Source of the DNA: Clostridiales bacterium UBA1389
Lineage (GTDB): Bacteria; Bacillota; Clostridia; Oscillospirales; CAG-382
NCBI GenBank assembly: GCA_002305335.1
Contig: DBQR01000031.1
Span: forward strand, 393 to 24,640
Direction: 5' to 3'
DNA length: 24,248 nt
The notes under the pieces were generated by a model that saw nothing but the letters and a program-made list of their open reading frames with translations, was not told the DNA's origin and did not search any database. Both the position numbers and the translations under genes were made by a program. This document shows, piece by piece, positions 1 to 7,067 of this stretch (position 1 is the first letter of the stretch; each line of letters begins with the position of its first letter).

Positions 1-513
1 GATGGGGTTAACGCATGGGACGGTGCTGATGTCCGCGTATATGGCAATGTAACGGTAACGGATGAATATGCCACAGCGGTATCAGCGACAGGTGCTTTGG
101 TGCAACTGCGTGGCAATGTGACCTCTGAGGGAAAAGAAGGTACGGGAATCCATGCATCGGCTTGGGATCTTGCGGACTCCGTTGTCGGAGCGATGGTTAA
201 ATCCGACGTTAAAATCACCGCTTTCAAACCGCTTCTGATAAAAGGGATAATCGTGGAAGAAAGCGAACATAGTAATGAATCTGTCTATGCGGGTTATTAC
301 ACCTTTACAGACGGAACAAACACAGTTTGGGCAAAGCCGGGGTCATTTGTTAAAATATCCGGTTCGGATTCCGACACTACCCCGAGTCCGCAGACGGGGG
401 ATGCATCAAATATAGTTTTATACACATTCATATTGTTTTCCAGCGCAGGCATTATCGCTATGATATTCTACACAAAGAAAAGGCATATGGTTTCGCCGGC
501 AAACCGCCTGTAG
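1..513 (+). CDS. C-terminal part of a sortase-anchored surface protein (5' end outside window)
   Basis: The frame is open from base 1, so the gene begins upstream of the window; 170 codons are visible. The first ~60 residues are rich in G, V, T and N with short repeated strands (YGNVTV, LRGNVTS, GIHASAW), as in beta-helix or adhesin-type extracellular repeats. Near the end come a Ser/Asp/Thr/Pro-rich linker, the motif SPQTGD (an xPxTG variant of the LPXTG sortase signal), a hydrophobic segment of about 21 residues (IVLYTFILFSSAGIIAMIFY) and the basic tail TKKRH. That order is the classic cell-wall sorting signal, so the protein is most likely exported and covalently anchored to peptidoglycan. 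Its ligand cannot be told from this fragment. It ends ~90 bp before a tRNA 3'-end fragment, so it may be cargo of an integrated element. Confidence 0.8.
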   Translation, partial: DGVNAWDGADVRVYGNVTVTDEYATAVSATGALVQLRGNVTSEGKEGTGIHASAWDLADSVVGAMVKSDVKITAFKPLLIKGIIVEESEHSNESVYAGYYTFTDGTNTVWAKPGSFVKISGSDSDTTPSPQTGDASNIVLYTFILFSSAGIIAMIFYTKKRHMVSPANRL

Positions 514-605
514 AACAAGTTATAAATAACCGAGGAACTTGCGTAACAGATTCTAATAAACTCAAAGCTTCGTTATGAAAAATTAAACTTAAATAAGGGT
601 AAGCT

Positions 606-633
606 ATGGGTTCGATTCCCGTTGTGGGTGCCA
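606..633 (+). other. Isolated tRNA 3'-end fragment, probable attachment-site scar
   Basis: The bases form a T-arm (ATGGG, loop TTCGATT, CCCGT; five pairs including one T-G), a seven-base acceptor strand TGTGGGT, discriminator G and an encoded CCA. Nothing upstream forms the anticodon arm, D-arm or 5' acceptor strand: 540-600 is AT-rich and unstructured. A terminator follows immediately, as it would after a real tRNA gene. tRNA 3' ends are common targets of tyrosine integrases, which leave such a fragment at the far end of the inserted element. The parent tRNA cannot be identified from these 28 bases. Confidence 0.7.
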
Positions 634-638
634 AAAAA

Positions 639-662
639 AGCAGGTTAAGAACCTGCTTTTTA
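639..662 (+). terminator. Intrinsic terminator after the tRNA fragment
   Basis: AGCAGGTT and AACCTGCT form a perfect 8-bp stem around the loop AAG, followed by TTTTTAT. It sits six bases after the CCA end, which suggests it is the original terminator of the interrupted tRNA gene. Confidence 0.8.
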
Positions 663-836
663 TATTATATTCGTCTCCTTTGCGGAAGTTGAGTTATATT
701 GTGCTTTGCCATCGGTAAAGCAAAGCTAAATTACTCCTTCAAAACAGTTGAAAAAATAGATAATTACCTAATAAAAAAACCATCACAGACCGTATAGTAA
801 ACATCATTGGGAACAGTAAAAGCACATAAGCAATAG
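663..836. other. Non-coding stretch, no gene recognised
   Basis: I see no convincing coding sequence. A short hairpin (GCTTTGC 703-709 with GCAAAGC 720-726) is present, and the stretch ends in a strong plus-strand terminator with no visible gene to serve. It may be remnant sequence or a small untranslated RNA. Confidence 0.4.
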
Positions 837-870
837 AAAGCCGTTTTTATGCAAAACGGCTTTTTGTTTT
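837..870 (+). terminator. Strong intrinsic terminator without an obvious upstream gene
   Basis: AAAGCCGTTTT (837-847) and AAAACGGCTTT (853-863) form a perfect 11-bp stem with a 5-base loop, followed by TTGTTTT. It insulates the feo promoter from upstream transcription. Confidence 0.75.
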
Positions 871-927
871 AGTACATTTTACCTACCGAAAAAACTATTA
901 ATATATCATTTTTTATAAAACATACTA

Positions 928-956
928 TTGACAAAACAGTTAGCATATGCTAACAT
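928..956 (+). promoter_or_regulatory. feo operon promoter
   Basis: A consensus -35 TTGACA (928-933), a 17-base spacer and -10 TAACAT (951-956) stand 40 bp before the feoA start. The -10 lies partly inside the first palindromic operator, so a bound regulator would block RNA polymerase. Confidence 0.7.
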
Positions 957-978
957 ATACTTGTTAGCGGAGGCTAAC
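939..978. promoter_or_regulatory. Two tandem palindromic operators, probable DtxR-type iron boxes
   Basis: Two 16-bp palindromes share the form GTTAGC-N4-GCTAAC. GTTAGCATATGCTAAC at 939-954 is a perfect palindrome, and GTTAGCGGAGGCTAAC is at 963-978. They are 24 bp apart centre to centre. One spans the end of the promoter spacer and the -10; the other is in the start of the transcript just before the feoA ribosome binding site AAGGAG (981-986). The TTAGC...GCTAA core resembles operators of DtxR/IdeR/MntR-type metalloregulators, which fits iron-repressed control of feoAB. The regulator gene is not in the window. Confidence 0.65.
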
Positions 979-995
979 AAAAGGAGACGCGGCAG

Positions 996-1220
996 ATGAG
1001 AACGCTGAGAGATATAAAACCAGGTGAAACGGTAAAAGTGGCAAAGGTGGCCGGAACGGGAGCAGTCCGCCGGCGGATCATGGACATGGGAATAACCAAA
1101 GGGGTCAGCGTTAAGGTTATCAAAACCGCCCCCCTCGGTGACCCGGTGGAAATAACCGTCCGGGGCTACGAACTTTCGCTGCGTAAAGCCGACGCCGAAA
1201 TGGTTATTCTCGAAGGATAG
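996..1220 (+). CDS. feoA: Ferrous iron transport protein A
   Basis: A 74-residue cytosolic SH3-like protein of normal FeoA length. It shows family features: an opening MRTLRDIKPGETVKV, a central RRRIMDMGITKG segment that matches the R-R-L-x-D-M-G-I motif, and a closing G-Y-x-L-S-L-R-x-x-x-A run. FeoA helps or regulates the FeoB transporter at its cytoplasmic face. AAGGAG at 981-986 is 9 bases before the ATG. It is the first gene of the operon, and feoB starts 2 bases after its stop, so the two are very probably translationally coupled. Expression should follow the palindromic operators in the promoter. Confidence 0.93.
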   Translation: MRTLRDIKPGETVKVAKVAGTGAVRRRIMDMGITKGVSVKVIKTAPLGDPVEITVRGYELSLRKADAEMVILEG

Positions 1221-1222
1221 TT

Positions 1223-3325
1223 ATGGATAAGACTATTAAAATAGCCCTTGCGGGAAACCCCAACTCCGGTAAAACCACCTTGTTCAACGCCCTGACCGGC
1301 TCAAATCAGTTTGTGGGAAACTGGCCGGGGGTAACGGTGGAAAAGAAGGAGGGTAAGCTTAAGGGAAGGGATAACGTTATAATAACCGACCTTCCCGGCA
1401 TATACTCCCTTTCCCCCTACTCCCTTGAAGAGGTTGTCGCCCGCAACTACCTGATAAACGAATGTCCCGATGCAATTTTGAATATAATTGACGGTACAAG
1501 TCTTGAACGCAGCCTGTACCTCACCACCCAGCTTGTGGAGCTGGGCATACCGGTGGTTATCGCCATCAACATGATGGACGTTATCCGTAAAAACGGTTAT
1601 GAAATCGATACCGCCGGCCTTGAAAAGGAGCTGGGGGTTAAAATAGTTGAAATTTCCGCCCTTAAGGAAGCCGGAACCGGGGAGGCGGCAGAGGCGGCAA
1701 TCGACGCAGCCCTTTCAAATAAGTCCTTTTTCCCCAAACACAGATTTGCCGGCAGCGTGGAACACGCCTTAGCCCATATAGAGGAAGCGGTTTTGCATGA
1801 TATGCCTTCAGCCGGTCAGCGCTGGTATGCCATTAAAATCTTTGAACGGGATAAAAAAATAAGCGAACTCCTTGACATATCCCCCGAAACCCTGTCCCAT
1901 ATCGACGGGGACATACGGGAATGCGAACGGGAAATGGACGATGATGCCGAATCCATCATTATAAGTCAGCGCTACGGGTATATCGAATCAATTATCGGGA
2001 AATACTATATTAAGGCAAAGCATGGCTTTTCGGCTTCGGAAAAAATAGACAGTATTGTTACAAACCGTTATCTTGCCCTCCCCATATTTGCGGTAATAAT
2101 TTTTATTGTATATTTCATATCGGTTTCCTCCCTGGGGTCCTACCTTTCCGGTTTTGTAAACGATACCCTCTTCGGGGAATGGATAAACCCCGCATTATCA
2201 AAGGGTTTGGAATCGGCGGGTACCGCAGGCTGGCTTAACGGCCTTATAACCGACGGAATAGTGGGGGGCGTGGGCGCCGTACTGGGGTTTGTTCCCCAGA
2301 TGATGCTTTTGTTCATCTTTTTAGCCTTTCTGGAAGCCTGCGGTTATATGTCCCGCATAGCCTTTATAATGGATAAGATTTTCCGCCGTTTCGGCCTTTC
2401 GGGGAAATCCTTTATACCCGTCCTGGTGGGTACCGGCTGCAGCGTTCCCGGCATAATGGCAAGCCGGACAATCGAAAGTATAAGAGACCGGCGGATGACG
2501 GTAATGACCACTTCCTTTATGCCCTGTTCGGCAAAACTCCCGGTGATCGCCCTGATTTCGGGAGCTATGTTCGGCGGCGAATGGTGGGTGGCCCCCTCCG
2601 CCTACTTCGCGGGAATTGCCTCTATCGCCCTTTCGGGTATTATATTAAAAAAGACAAAGCCCTTTGCCGGCGAGCCGGCGGCCTTTGTCCTCGAACTTCC
2701 CGCTTATCATATGCCTACGGTGAGCAATATCCTGCGTTCCATGTGGGAAAGGGTCAGGTCCTTCATTAAAAAAGCGGGAACCATCATACTCCTTGCATCG
2801 GTGGCGGTATGGCTGCTGTCCAACCTCGGTTTTAAAGAAGGCTCCTTCGGGCTGGTTTCCATGGAAAATTCCTTCCTTGCCAAAATCGGCGGAATAATCG
2901 CCTTTATCTTCAAACCCTTGGGATGGGGGGACTGGAGGGCTTCGGCGGCAACATTAAACGGCCTTATTGCCAAGGAAAACGTGGTTTCCACCTTTGGCGT
3001 ACTGTACGGCGAAAACACCCGCACTATACTGAAGGAAATTTATTCCCCCCTTGCGGGATATTCCTTCCTTATGTTCAACCTGCTCTGCGCCCCCTGTATT
3101 GCGGCTGTGGGGGCAATAAGGCGGGAAATGAACAACGGGAAATGGACGATCTTTGCCATCGCTTATCAATGCGCCTTCGCATACATCGTGTCTTTGTGTA
3201 TTTACCAGTTCGGTATGCTTATAAACGGAAAACCCGATATTACCGGCACAATCGCCGCATTCACAGTATTGTTTATATTCTTGTTTATGCTCTTCCGCCC
3301 GTATAAAAGAAAGGGGGCTGTATAA
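1223..3325 (+). CDS. feoB: Ferrous iron transporter FeoB, GTPase and permease
   Basis: This 700-residue protein combines a cytosolic G domain with a polytopic membrane permease that imports Fe(II). The G domain shows G1 GNPNSGKTT (residues 11-19), switch I around VGNWPGVTVEKK, G3 DLPG (56-59), G4 NMMD (116-119) and G5 SALK. A guanine-dissociation-inhibitor-type helical region follows, then the membrane part from about residue 285. The first gate motif reads GTGCSVPGIMASRTIE followed by PCSAKLPV. The second is LCAPCIAAVGAIRREM. All are typical of FeoB and intact. Length is usual for the family. The stop codon overlaps the start of the next small Cys-rich gene by one base, which ties the three genes into one iron-regulated operon. 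Confidence 0.97.
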   Translation: MDKTIKIALAGNPNSGKTTLFNALTGSNQFVGNWPGVTVEKKEGKLKGRDNVIITDLPGIYSLSPYSLEEVVARNYLINECPDAILNIIDGTSLERSLYLTTQLVELGIPVVIAINMMDVIRKNGYEIDTAGLEKELGVKIVEISALKEAGTGEAAEAAIDAALSNKSFFPKHRFAGSVEHALAHIEEAVLHDMPSAGQRWYAIKIFERDKKISELLDISPETLSHIDGDIRECEREMDDDAESIIISQRYGYIESIIGKYYIKAKHGFSASEKIDSIVTNRYLALPIFAVIIFIVYFISVSSLGSYLSGFVNDTLFGEWINPALSKGLESAGTAGWLNGLITDGIVGGVGAVLGFVPQMMLLFIFLAFLEACGYMSRIAFIMDKIFRRFGLSGKSFIPVLVGTGCSVPGIMASRTIESIRDRRMTVMTTSFMPCSAKLPVIALISGAMFGGEWWVAPSAYFAGIASIALSGIILKKTKPFAGEPAAFVLELPAYHMPTVSNILRSMWERVRSFIKKAGTIILLASVAVWLLSNLGFKEGSFGLVSMENSFLAKIGGIIAFIFKPLGWGDWRASAATLNGLIAKENVVSTFGVLYGENTRTILKEIYSPLAGYSFLMFNLLCAPCIAAVGAIRREMNNGKWTIFAIAYQCAFAYIVSLCIYQFGMLINGKPDITGTIAAFTVLFIFLFMLFRPYKRKGAV

Positions 3326-3495
3326 TGTCTACGATAATAATATCGGTAGTTGTGGTTGCCGTTATAGGGGTTGCTCTGTATTATACCCTTAAAAACCGCA
3401 AAAAGGGGTGCTGTTCCTATTGCAGCTGTTCTTCCTGCGGCGGCTGCTCCCTGTCAACGAACATTAACGAAAAAAAGGCTAATAAAGATAAATAA
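3325..3495 (+). CDS. FeoB-associated Cys-rich membrane protein
   Basis: A 56-residue protein starts at the ATG that overlaps the feoB stop by one base (TAATG). Residues 4-22 are a single hydrophobic helix, followed by a basic stretch (KNRKKG) and a cluster of six cysteines in about 13 residues (CC-x2-C-x-C-x2-C-x2-C). The Lys/Asn-rich tail ends in KDK. This layout matches the FeoB-associated Cys-rich membrane protein family found directly after feoB in many Firmicutes. Its exact role is not settled in the family; a metal-binding or electron-donor partner to FeoB is a reasonable inference. It would face the cytoplasm if the basic residues follow the positive-inside rule. Confidence 0.85.
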   Translation: MSTIIISVVVVAVIGVALYYTLKNRKKGCCSYCSCSSCGGCSLSTNINEKKANKDK

Positions 3496-3573
3496 TCTTA
3501 AAATTCAGGCCGTTAATCTCCGAAAGCTATCAAAACCGTCAAAACATACTCTAATTTTCGTAAAAAACGCCCA

Positions 3574-3602
3574 TTACAATTCTGACAAAAGTATGATATA
3601 AT
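3574..3602 (+). promoter_or_regulatory. Candidate promoter for the CarD-like gene
   Basis: A perfect -10 TATAAT (3597-3602) lies 17 bases after TTACAA (3574-3579), a weak -35. The predicted start would fall at the 5' edge of the hairpin at 3610-3641. Confidence 0.45.
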
Positions 3603-3609
3603 ATAACTG

Positions 3610-3645
3610 AAAAGCGGCGGCTTTGGCAAAAAGCCGCTTTTGTTT
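3610..3645 (+). terminator. Hairpin with T-rich tail between the feo operon and the CarD-like gene
   Basis: AAAAGCGGC (3610-3618) pairs with GCCGCTTTT (3633-3641), followed by GTTT. It can end feo transcripts. If the -10 at 3597-3602 is used, it would also form the 5' end of the downstream transcript and could attenuate it. Confidence 0.65.
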
Positions 3646-3679
3646 ACCGATTCAATAAACAAATGTGAGGGGGGTTATC

Positions 3680-4219
3680 ATGTTCAACAAAGGAGACTGT
3701 ATCGTTTACGGCACCAACGGCGTGTGCAGGGTGACGGAGGTTTGCGATTCCCCCTTCGGTAATAATGACAGCCGCTCCTATTATGCCCTGAATCCCCTTA
3801 ACGACAAGGGTTCGGTCATCTATACCCCCGTGGAGGGAGGGAGAATTCCCTTCCGTCCCCTTTATTCGAAGGAGGAAATCGAAAAGCTCCTTGACAGGAT
3901 GGACGATATACCCGGCATTGTGGTTAAAAACGAAAAGCAAAGGCGGGATTCCTACCGGGTGGCAATGTCAAGCGCCTCCCCCGAAGCCTATATAAGCATA
4001 ATCAAAACCGTGGCAAAACGGCGGGAAAACGCATTTGAAAACCACCGCCAGCTTGCCGTTACCGATGCGGAATACGAACGTCAGGCGAAAAACTGTTTGT
4101 ACAGCGAATTCGCCCTGGTGCTCGGCCTGCCTCTTTCGGAGGTGGAAGGGTACATCAGGGGGAGAAAGAAAACGAAAAAAAGCCTTCCCCTTGAGGGGAA
4201 GGTGTCGGCCGAAGGCTGA
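3680..4219 (+). CDS. CarD/CdnL-family transcription regulator
   Basis: The 179-residue protein opens with FNKGDCIVYGTNGVCRVTEV, the beta-barrel fold that CarD/CdnL proteins and the TRCF interaction domain use to bind the RNA polymerase beta subunit. About 100 residues of predicted helix follow. A GTG at 3665 would add five residues, but the ATG at 3680 is preferred because GAGG/GGGGGG (3667-3674) lies at proper distance and the domain begins there. Family members stabilise open promoter complexes; which promoters this one acts on cannot be read here. Its last 12 residues (SLPLEGKVSAEG) and its stop codon come from a palindromic repeat, so the native C-terminus was probably replaced. It is convergent with the aromatic-pathway gene. 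Confidence 0.85.
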   Translation: MFNKGDCIVYGTNGVCRVTEVCDSPFGNNDSRSYYALNPLNDKGSVIYTPVEGGRIPFRPLYSKEEIEKLLDRMDDIPGIVVKNEKQRRDSYRVAMSSASPEAYISIIKTVAKRRENAFENHRQLAVTDAEYERQAKNCLYSEFALVLGLPLSEVEGYIRGRKKTKKSLPLEGKVSAEG

Positions 4220-4225
4220 CGGATG
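4177..4225 (+). repeat. REP-like palindromic repeat, copy 1
   Basis: A 49-bp unit with two adjacent hairpins: CCTTCCCC-TTGA-GGGGAAGG, then GTCGGCC-GAA-GGCTGAC, ending GGATG. It matches the reverse complement of 7068-7116 with one substitution. It overlaps the 3' end of the CarD-like gene and is translated in frame. Confidence 0.85.
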
Positions 4226-4258
4226 TATCACAAGAAATCATAAATATATTACATCAAT

Positions 4259-5713
4259 TTACAACAACTTCGTAATTTCCTCAAAGGCTTCGGAAATGCG
4301 GCAGTTGTTGTTTATTTTTTCGTCGCAGAGGCTTTCGTAAATCGGGTATCTTTCTTTGACCAGCTTTTCCAAATCAACCGAAAGGGGACGGCCGCTTGTG
4401 GCAAGGCTGTCAATATCACGGATTATCCAGAACACCCTTCCCATGCTCTTTATAAGATAGCGGTTTTCCTTGTCTTTAACCGCCCCGCCCCCTAAGGATA
4501 TGACATCGGGAGGGTTTGTTGAAAGCTTTTTGATTATACTCTTTTCGATTTCCCGGAAATAGGCTTCGCCGTACTCCTTTATTATTTTGGGTACCGGGGT
4601 GCCGGTTTCGGCCTCGATAAGTTCGTCGGTGTCGGCATAGCTCAAATTGCGGGATATGGCAAGGAGCTTACCCAGTTCGGTTTTGCCCGACCCCGGCATA
4701 CCCATAAGGACAATGCTTTTTTTAGATAGCCGCCGGTAAAGCCCTTCGATTACCCCCCCTTCCGGGTAGGGCAGTCCGAAAAGCCGGTGGGAGTGGGCGG
4801 CCTGGGCAATAAGCATATACAGTCCGTTATGGGCGTTTATACCAGCCTGCCTTGCCTCAAACACCAGTCTTGTGGGGTCGGGGATGTAAATTGCGTCATA
4901 AACCCCCTCAAGGTTGGCATACCGGCTTATGTCAACGGGGGTGTCGGAATTACCCTGACCGTAGCCCACTGGGGTACAGTTAATAAGCACCTCCGCATCG
5001 GCGTAAACCGCGGTGTCGGCATATGTAATTTCACCGGCGCGGGACACCACGATAATTTCCTTTGCCTTTTCCTGCCCTAAGGCATACCGAACGGCTTTGG
5101 AAGCACCGCCGCTTCCCAAAACGCAGACCTTTTTGCCGTCAACCCGAATGCGGTGGTACCTGAGGGCTTCGATAAATCCCATATAATCGGTGTTATAGCC
5201 GATTTTTTTATTTCCCTTAACCACCACGGTGTTTACCGCCCCTATGGCCTTTGCCTCCGGCGACACCTCGTCAAGGTATTCCATAACAGAAACCTTGTGG
5301 GGCATGGTGACATTGTAGCCCGAAAGGTCGGAATTTTGAACAAAGCTTTTCAAATCCTCCGGCTTTACGGGGTATGCCGAATAGTGGGGGTTTCCGAAGG
5401 CGTTGTGAATAAAGGGGGACTTTGAAACCAGGCTTTCGCCCCCCACAACTCCGTATTTCCGTTCTTCAAGATTCCGGGAGGCCTCAAAAACCGAATCGTA
5501 AATATGCTTAATATAGGTTTCCCCCTGCCTGCCGGCGTTTTCGGTAAGCCTTTTTATTATTTCCTCCTCCCGGCGTCTGTCCTTAACCGCAATAAGGTTT
5601 TCCCCCTTGATTTTGCCGATTTCGGACACAATCTCAAGGCGTTTTAACAGTAGCGATTTAATTTCCTCATCAAGGGAGTCAATTTGTCTGCGGAGGTTTT
5701 CAATGTTGGTCAT
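4259..5713 (-). CDS. Trifunctional chorismate mutase / shikimate dehydrogenase / shikimate kinase
   Basis: The 484-residue protein has three domains. Residues 1-85 are an AroQ-type chorismate mutase: an all-helical fold opening LRRQIDSLDEEIKSLLLKR with VKDRRREEEI. Residues ~87-325 are shikimate dehydrogenase AroE: SKSPFIHN, NVTMPHK with catalytic K140, GAVNTV, GYNTD with D176, the NADP loop GSGGASKA, and Q304 in the closing helix. Residues ~331-484 are shikimate kinase AroK: Walker A GMPGSGKT (338-345), DTDELIE, YFREIE, SLGGGAV and SGRPLS. All key residues are present, so all three activities are plausible. Dehydrogenase and kinase catalyse consecutive steps (3-dehydroshikimate to shikimate to shikimate 3-phosphate); the mutase acts later, on chorismate. 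A promoter lies upstream at 5745-5772. The dehydrogenase is somewhat short (~240 residues). Confidence 0.93.
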   Translation of the reverse strand: MTNIENLRRQIDSLDEEIKSLLLKRLEIVSEIGKIKGENLIAVKDRRREEEIIKRLTENAGRQGETYIKHIYDSVFEASRNLEERKYGVVGGESLVSKSPFIHNAFGNPHYSAYPVKPEDLKSFVQNSDLSGYNVTMPHKVSVMEYLDEVSPEAKAIGAVNTVVVKGNKKIGYNTDYMGFIEALRYHRIRVDGKKVCVLGSGGASKAVRYALGQEKAKEIIVVSRAGEITYADTAVYADAEVLINCTPVGYGQGNSDTPVDISRYANLEGVYDAIYIPDPTRLVFEARQAGINAHNGLYMLIAQAAHSHRLFGLPYPEGGVIEGLYRRLSKKSIVLMGMPGSGKTELGKLLAISRNLSYADTDELIEAETGTPVPKIIKEYGEAYFREIEKSIIKKLSTNPPDVISLGGGAVKDKENRYLIKSMGRVFWIIRDIDSLATSGRPLSVDLEKLVKERYPIYESLCDEKINNNCRISEAFEEITKLL

Positions 5714-5744
5714 GAGATTATTCCCTGTTTGTTTTTTGATTATT

Positions 5745-5772
5745 ATTATAACAATAATTAATTTAATTACAA
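5745..5772 (-). promoter_or_regulatory. Promoter of the trifunctional aromatic gene
   Basis: On the minus strand, TTGTAA (5767-5772), a 16-base spacer and a perfect TATAAT (5745-5750) lie ~32 bp before the start codon. The -35 overlaps AAAAACACTTG (5770-5780), a motif repeated twice at the 20.1 kb divergent promoter. Confidence 0.65.
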
Positions 5773-5810
5773 GTGTTTTTACTACTACTTATCATATCAT
5801 CTATAGCAAT

Positions 5811-5838
5811 ACGACATAGTAATTTCATTATGTATAAT
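5811..5838 (+). promoter_or_regulatory. Candidate promoter of the trans-sulfuration gene
   Basis: ACGACA (5811-5816), a 16-base spacer and a perfect TATAAT (5833-5838) lie ~80 bp before the start. A second option, TTGTCA (5871-5876) with TACAAT (5896-5901), has a long 19-base spacer and would leave almost no leader. I see no SAM riboswitch or T-box in the short leader. Confidence 0.4.
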
Positions 5839-5916
5839 ATTAATTTTCACAATACCACGATATTCCTCCCTTGTCAACCCCAGGCATTTCACGCATACAA
5901 TATAAGGGTGGTTTTA

Positions 5917-7029
5917 ATGAAATTACAGACTTCTCTTATTCACGGCGGGGGGGAGAATGTGCTGGGGGCGGTGTCGCCGCCGGTATTTTTGACCTCCACC
6001 TTTAAGGATGCGAAAATACACGGCTACTCCTATTCAAGGTGCAAAAATCCCACCAGGGAAGCCCTTGAAAAAGCCCTTGCCCTTGCGGAGGGGGGAAAGT
6101 ACGGCTTTGCATTTTCCTCGGGACTGGCGGCGGAGGACGCCTTGTTTTCCATTTTCCCCCGGATTATTGCGGGAAAACATATTTACGGCGGCACAAGGAG
6201 GCTATTGAACAACTTTGTTAAAAAGGGGGCGTATGTGGTTTACGCCGACACCTCAGACCTTACGGCAATCGAAAAAGAGGCGAAATTCGCCCCCTCACTA
6301 ATCTTTGCCGAAACCCCGGCTAACCCCTTAATGCAGATTTCGGATATTTCCGCCCTTGCCCTTATCGCCAAAAAACATAACTGTGCCCTTGCCATCGACA
6401 ACACCTTTTTAACCCCGGTTTTGCAAAGACCCCTTTCCCTGGGGGCGGATATCGTGGTCCATTCCGCCACCAAATACCTCTGCGGCCACCACGACGCCAC
6501 GGCGGGCTGTGTTGTCACAGACGACGGGGAAATCGCAAAAAATCTCACCCTTGCCATAACCACCAAGGGTAACGGCCTTTCCCCCTTTGATTCCTTTTTG
6601 GTTAAGCGGGGGCTGGAAACCCTGTTTCTGCGGATGAAAGCCGTCTGCGAAAACGCAATGCGGGTGTTTGAATACCTGAAAACCAAAAGCCTTGTAAAAA
6701 GGATTTTTTATGCCGGCGACCCGGAAAGCAAAGGCTTTGAGGTTATGGGAAAGCAGGCAGCCGGCTACGGAGGGGTAATCTCCTTTGAAATGGAGGAGGG
6801 TATTGATTTCATAAAATTTTTGTCTTCCTTGAAGCTGATTGCCTTTGCCGAAAGCTTAGGGGGGAACGCCACCCTGATTACCCATCCCTTCAGTCAGACC
6901 CATGCTTCCCTGTCGGCAAAGGAAAAGGCCGACGGGGGGATAGGTAAAAACCTTTTCCGCCTGTCCGTCGGCACCGAGGATTATGGGGATATTATCGATG
7001 ATCTTGAGGGTGCTTTAAAAATGTGTTGA
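5917..7029 (+). CDS. Cystathionine gamma-synthase/beta-lyase family PLP enzyme
   Basis: The 370-residue protein belongs to the Cys/Met-metabolism PLP family (fold type I). Visible motifs are GAVSPPVFLTSTF, YSRCKNPTREALE, the cofactor-contact region FSSGLAAEDA, AIDNTF, and HSATKYLCGH with the PLP lysine at K186. The C-terminal region ending LFRLSVGTED is also typical. The ATG at 5917 is chosen because family members begin at LQTSLIHGG and an AGGGTGG precedes it; the longer open frame upstream is non-coding. The enzyme would act in the cytosol in cysteine/homocysteine interconversion or methionine biosynthesis. Sequence alone does not separate gamma-synthase, beta-lyase and gamma-lyase. It is divergent from the aromatic gene. 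Confidence 0.9.
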   Translation: MKLQTSLIHGGGENVLGAVSPPVFLTSTFKDAKIHGYSYSRCKNPTREALEKALALAEGGKYGFAFSSGLAAEDALFSIFPRIIAGKHIYGGTRRLLNNFVKKGAYVVYADTSDLTAIEKEAKFAPSLIFAETPANPLMQISDISALALIAKKHNCALAIDNTFLTPVLQRPLSLGADIVVHSATKYLCGHHDATAGCVVTDDGEIAKNLTLAITTKGNGLSPFDSFLVKRGLETLFLRMKAVCENAMRVFEYLKTKSLVKRIFYAGDPESKGFEVMGKQAAGYGGVISFEMEEGIDFIKFLSSLKLIAFAESLGGNATLITHPFSQTHASLSAKEKADGGIGKNLFRLSVGTEDYGDIIDDLEGALKMC

Positions 7030-7067
7030 TGTAATCCGCTTAACTCCGGGTAAGCGGCACTGCCCCT

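Noticed and set aside
606..633. tmRNA 3' end or complete tRNA gene
   Set aside because: The acceptor strand does not match the usual tmRNA end, and no 5' acceptor strand, D-arm or anticodon arm is found upstream.
5839..5916. SAM riboswitch or T-box before the trans-sulfuration gene
   Set aside because: The leader is at most ~80 nt, lacks the conserved hairpins and has no terminator.
7036..7057. Hairpin CCGCTTA...TAAGCGG after the trans-sulfuration gene as a terminator
   Set aside because: No T-run follows. The nearby repeat with its TTTTT is the better candidate for ending transcription.
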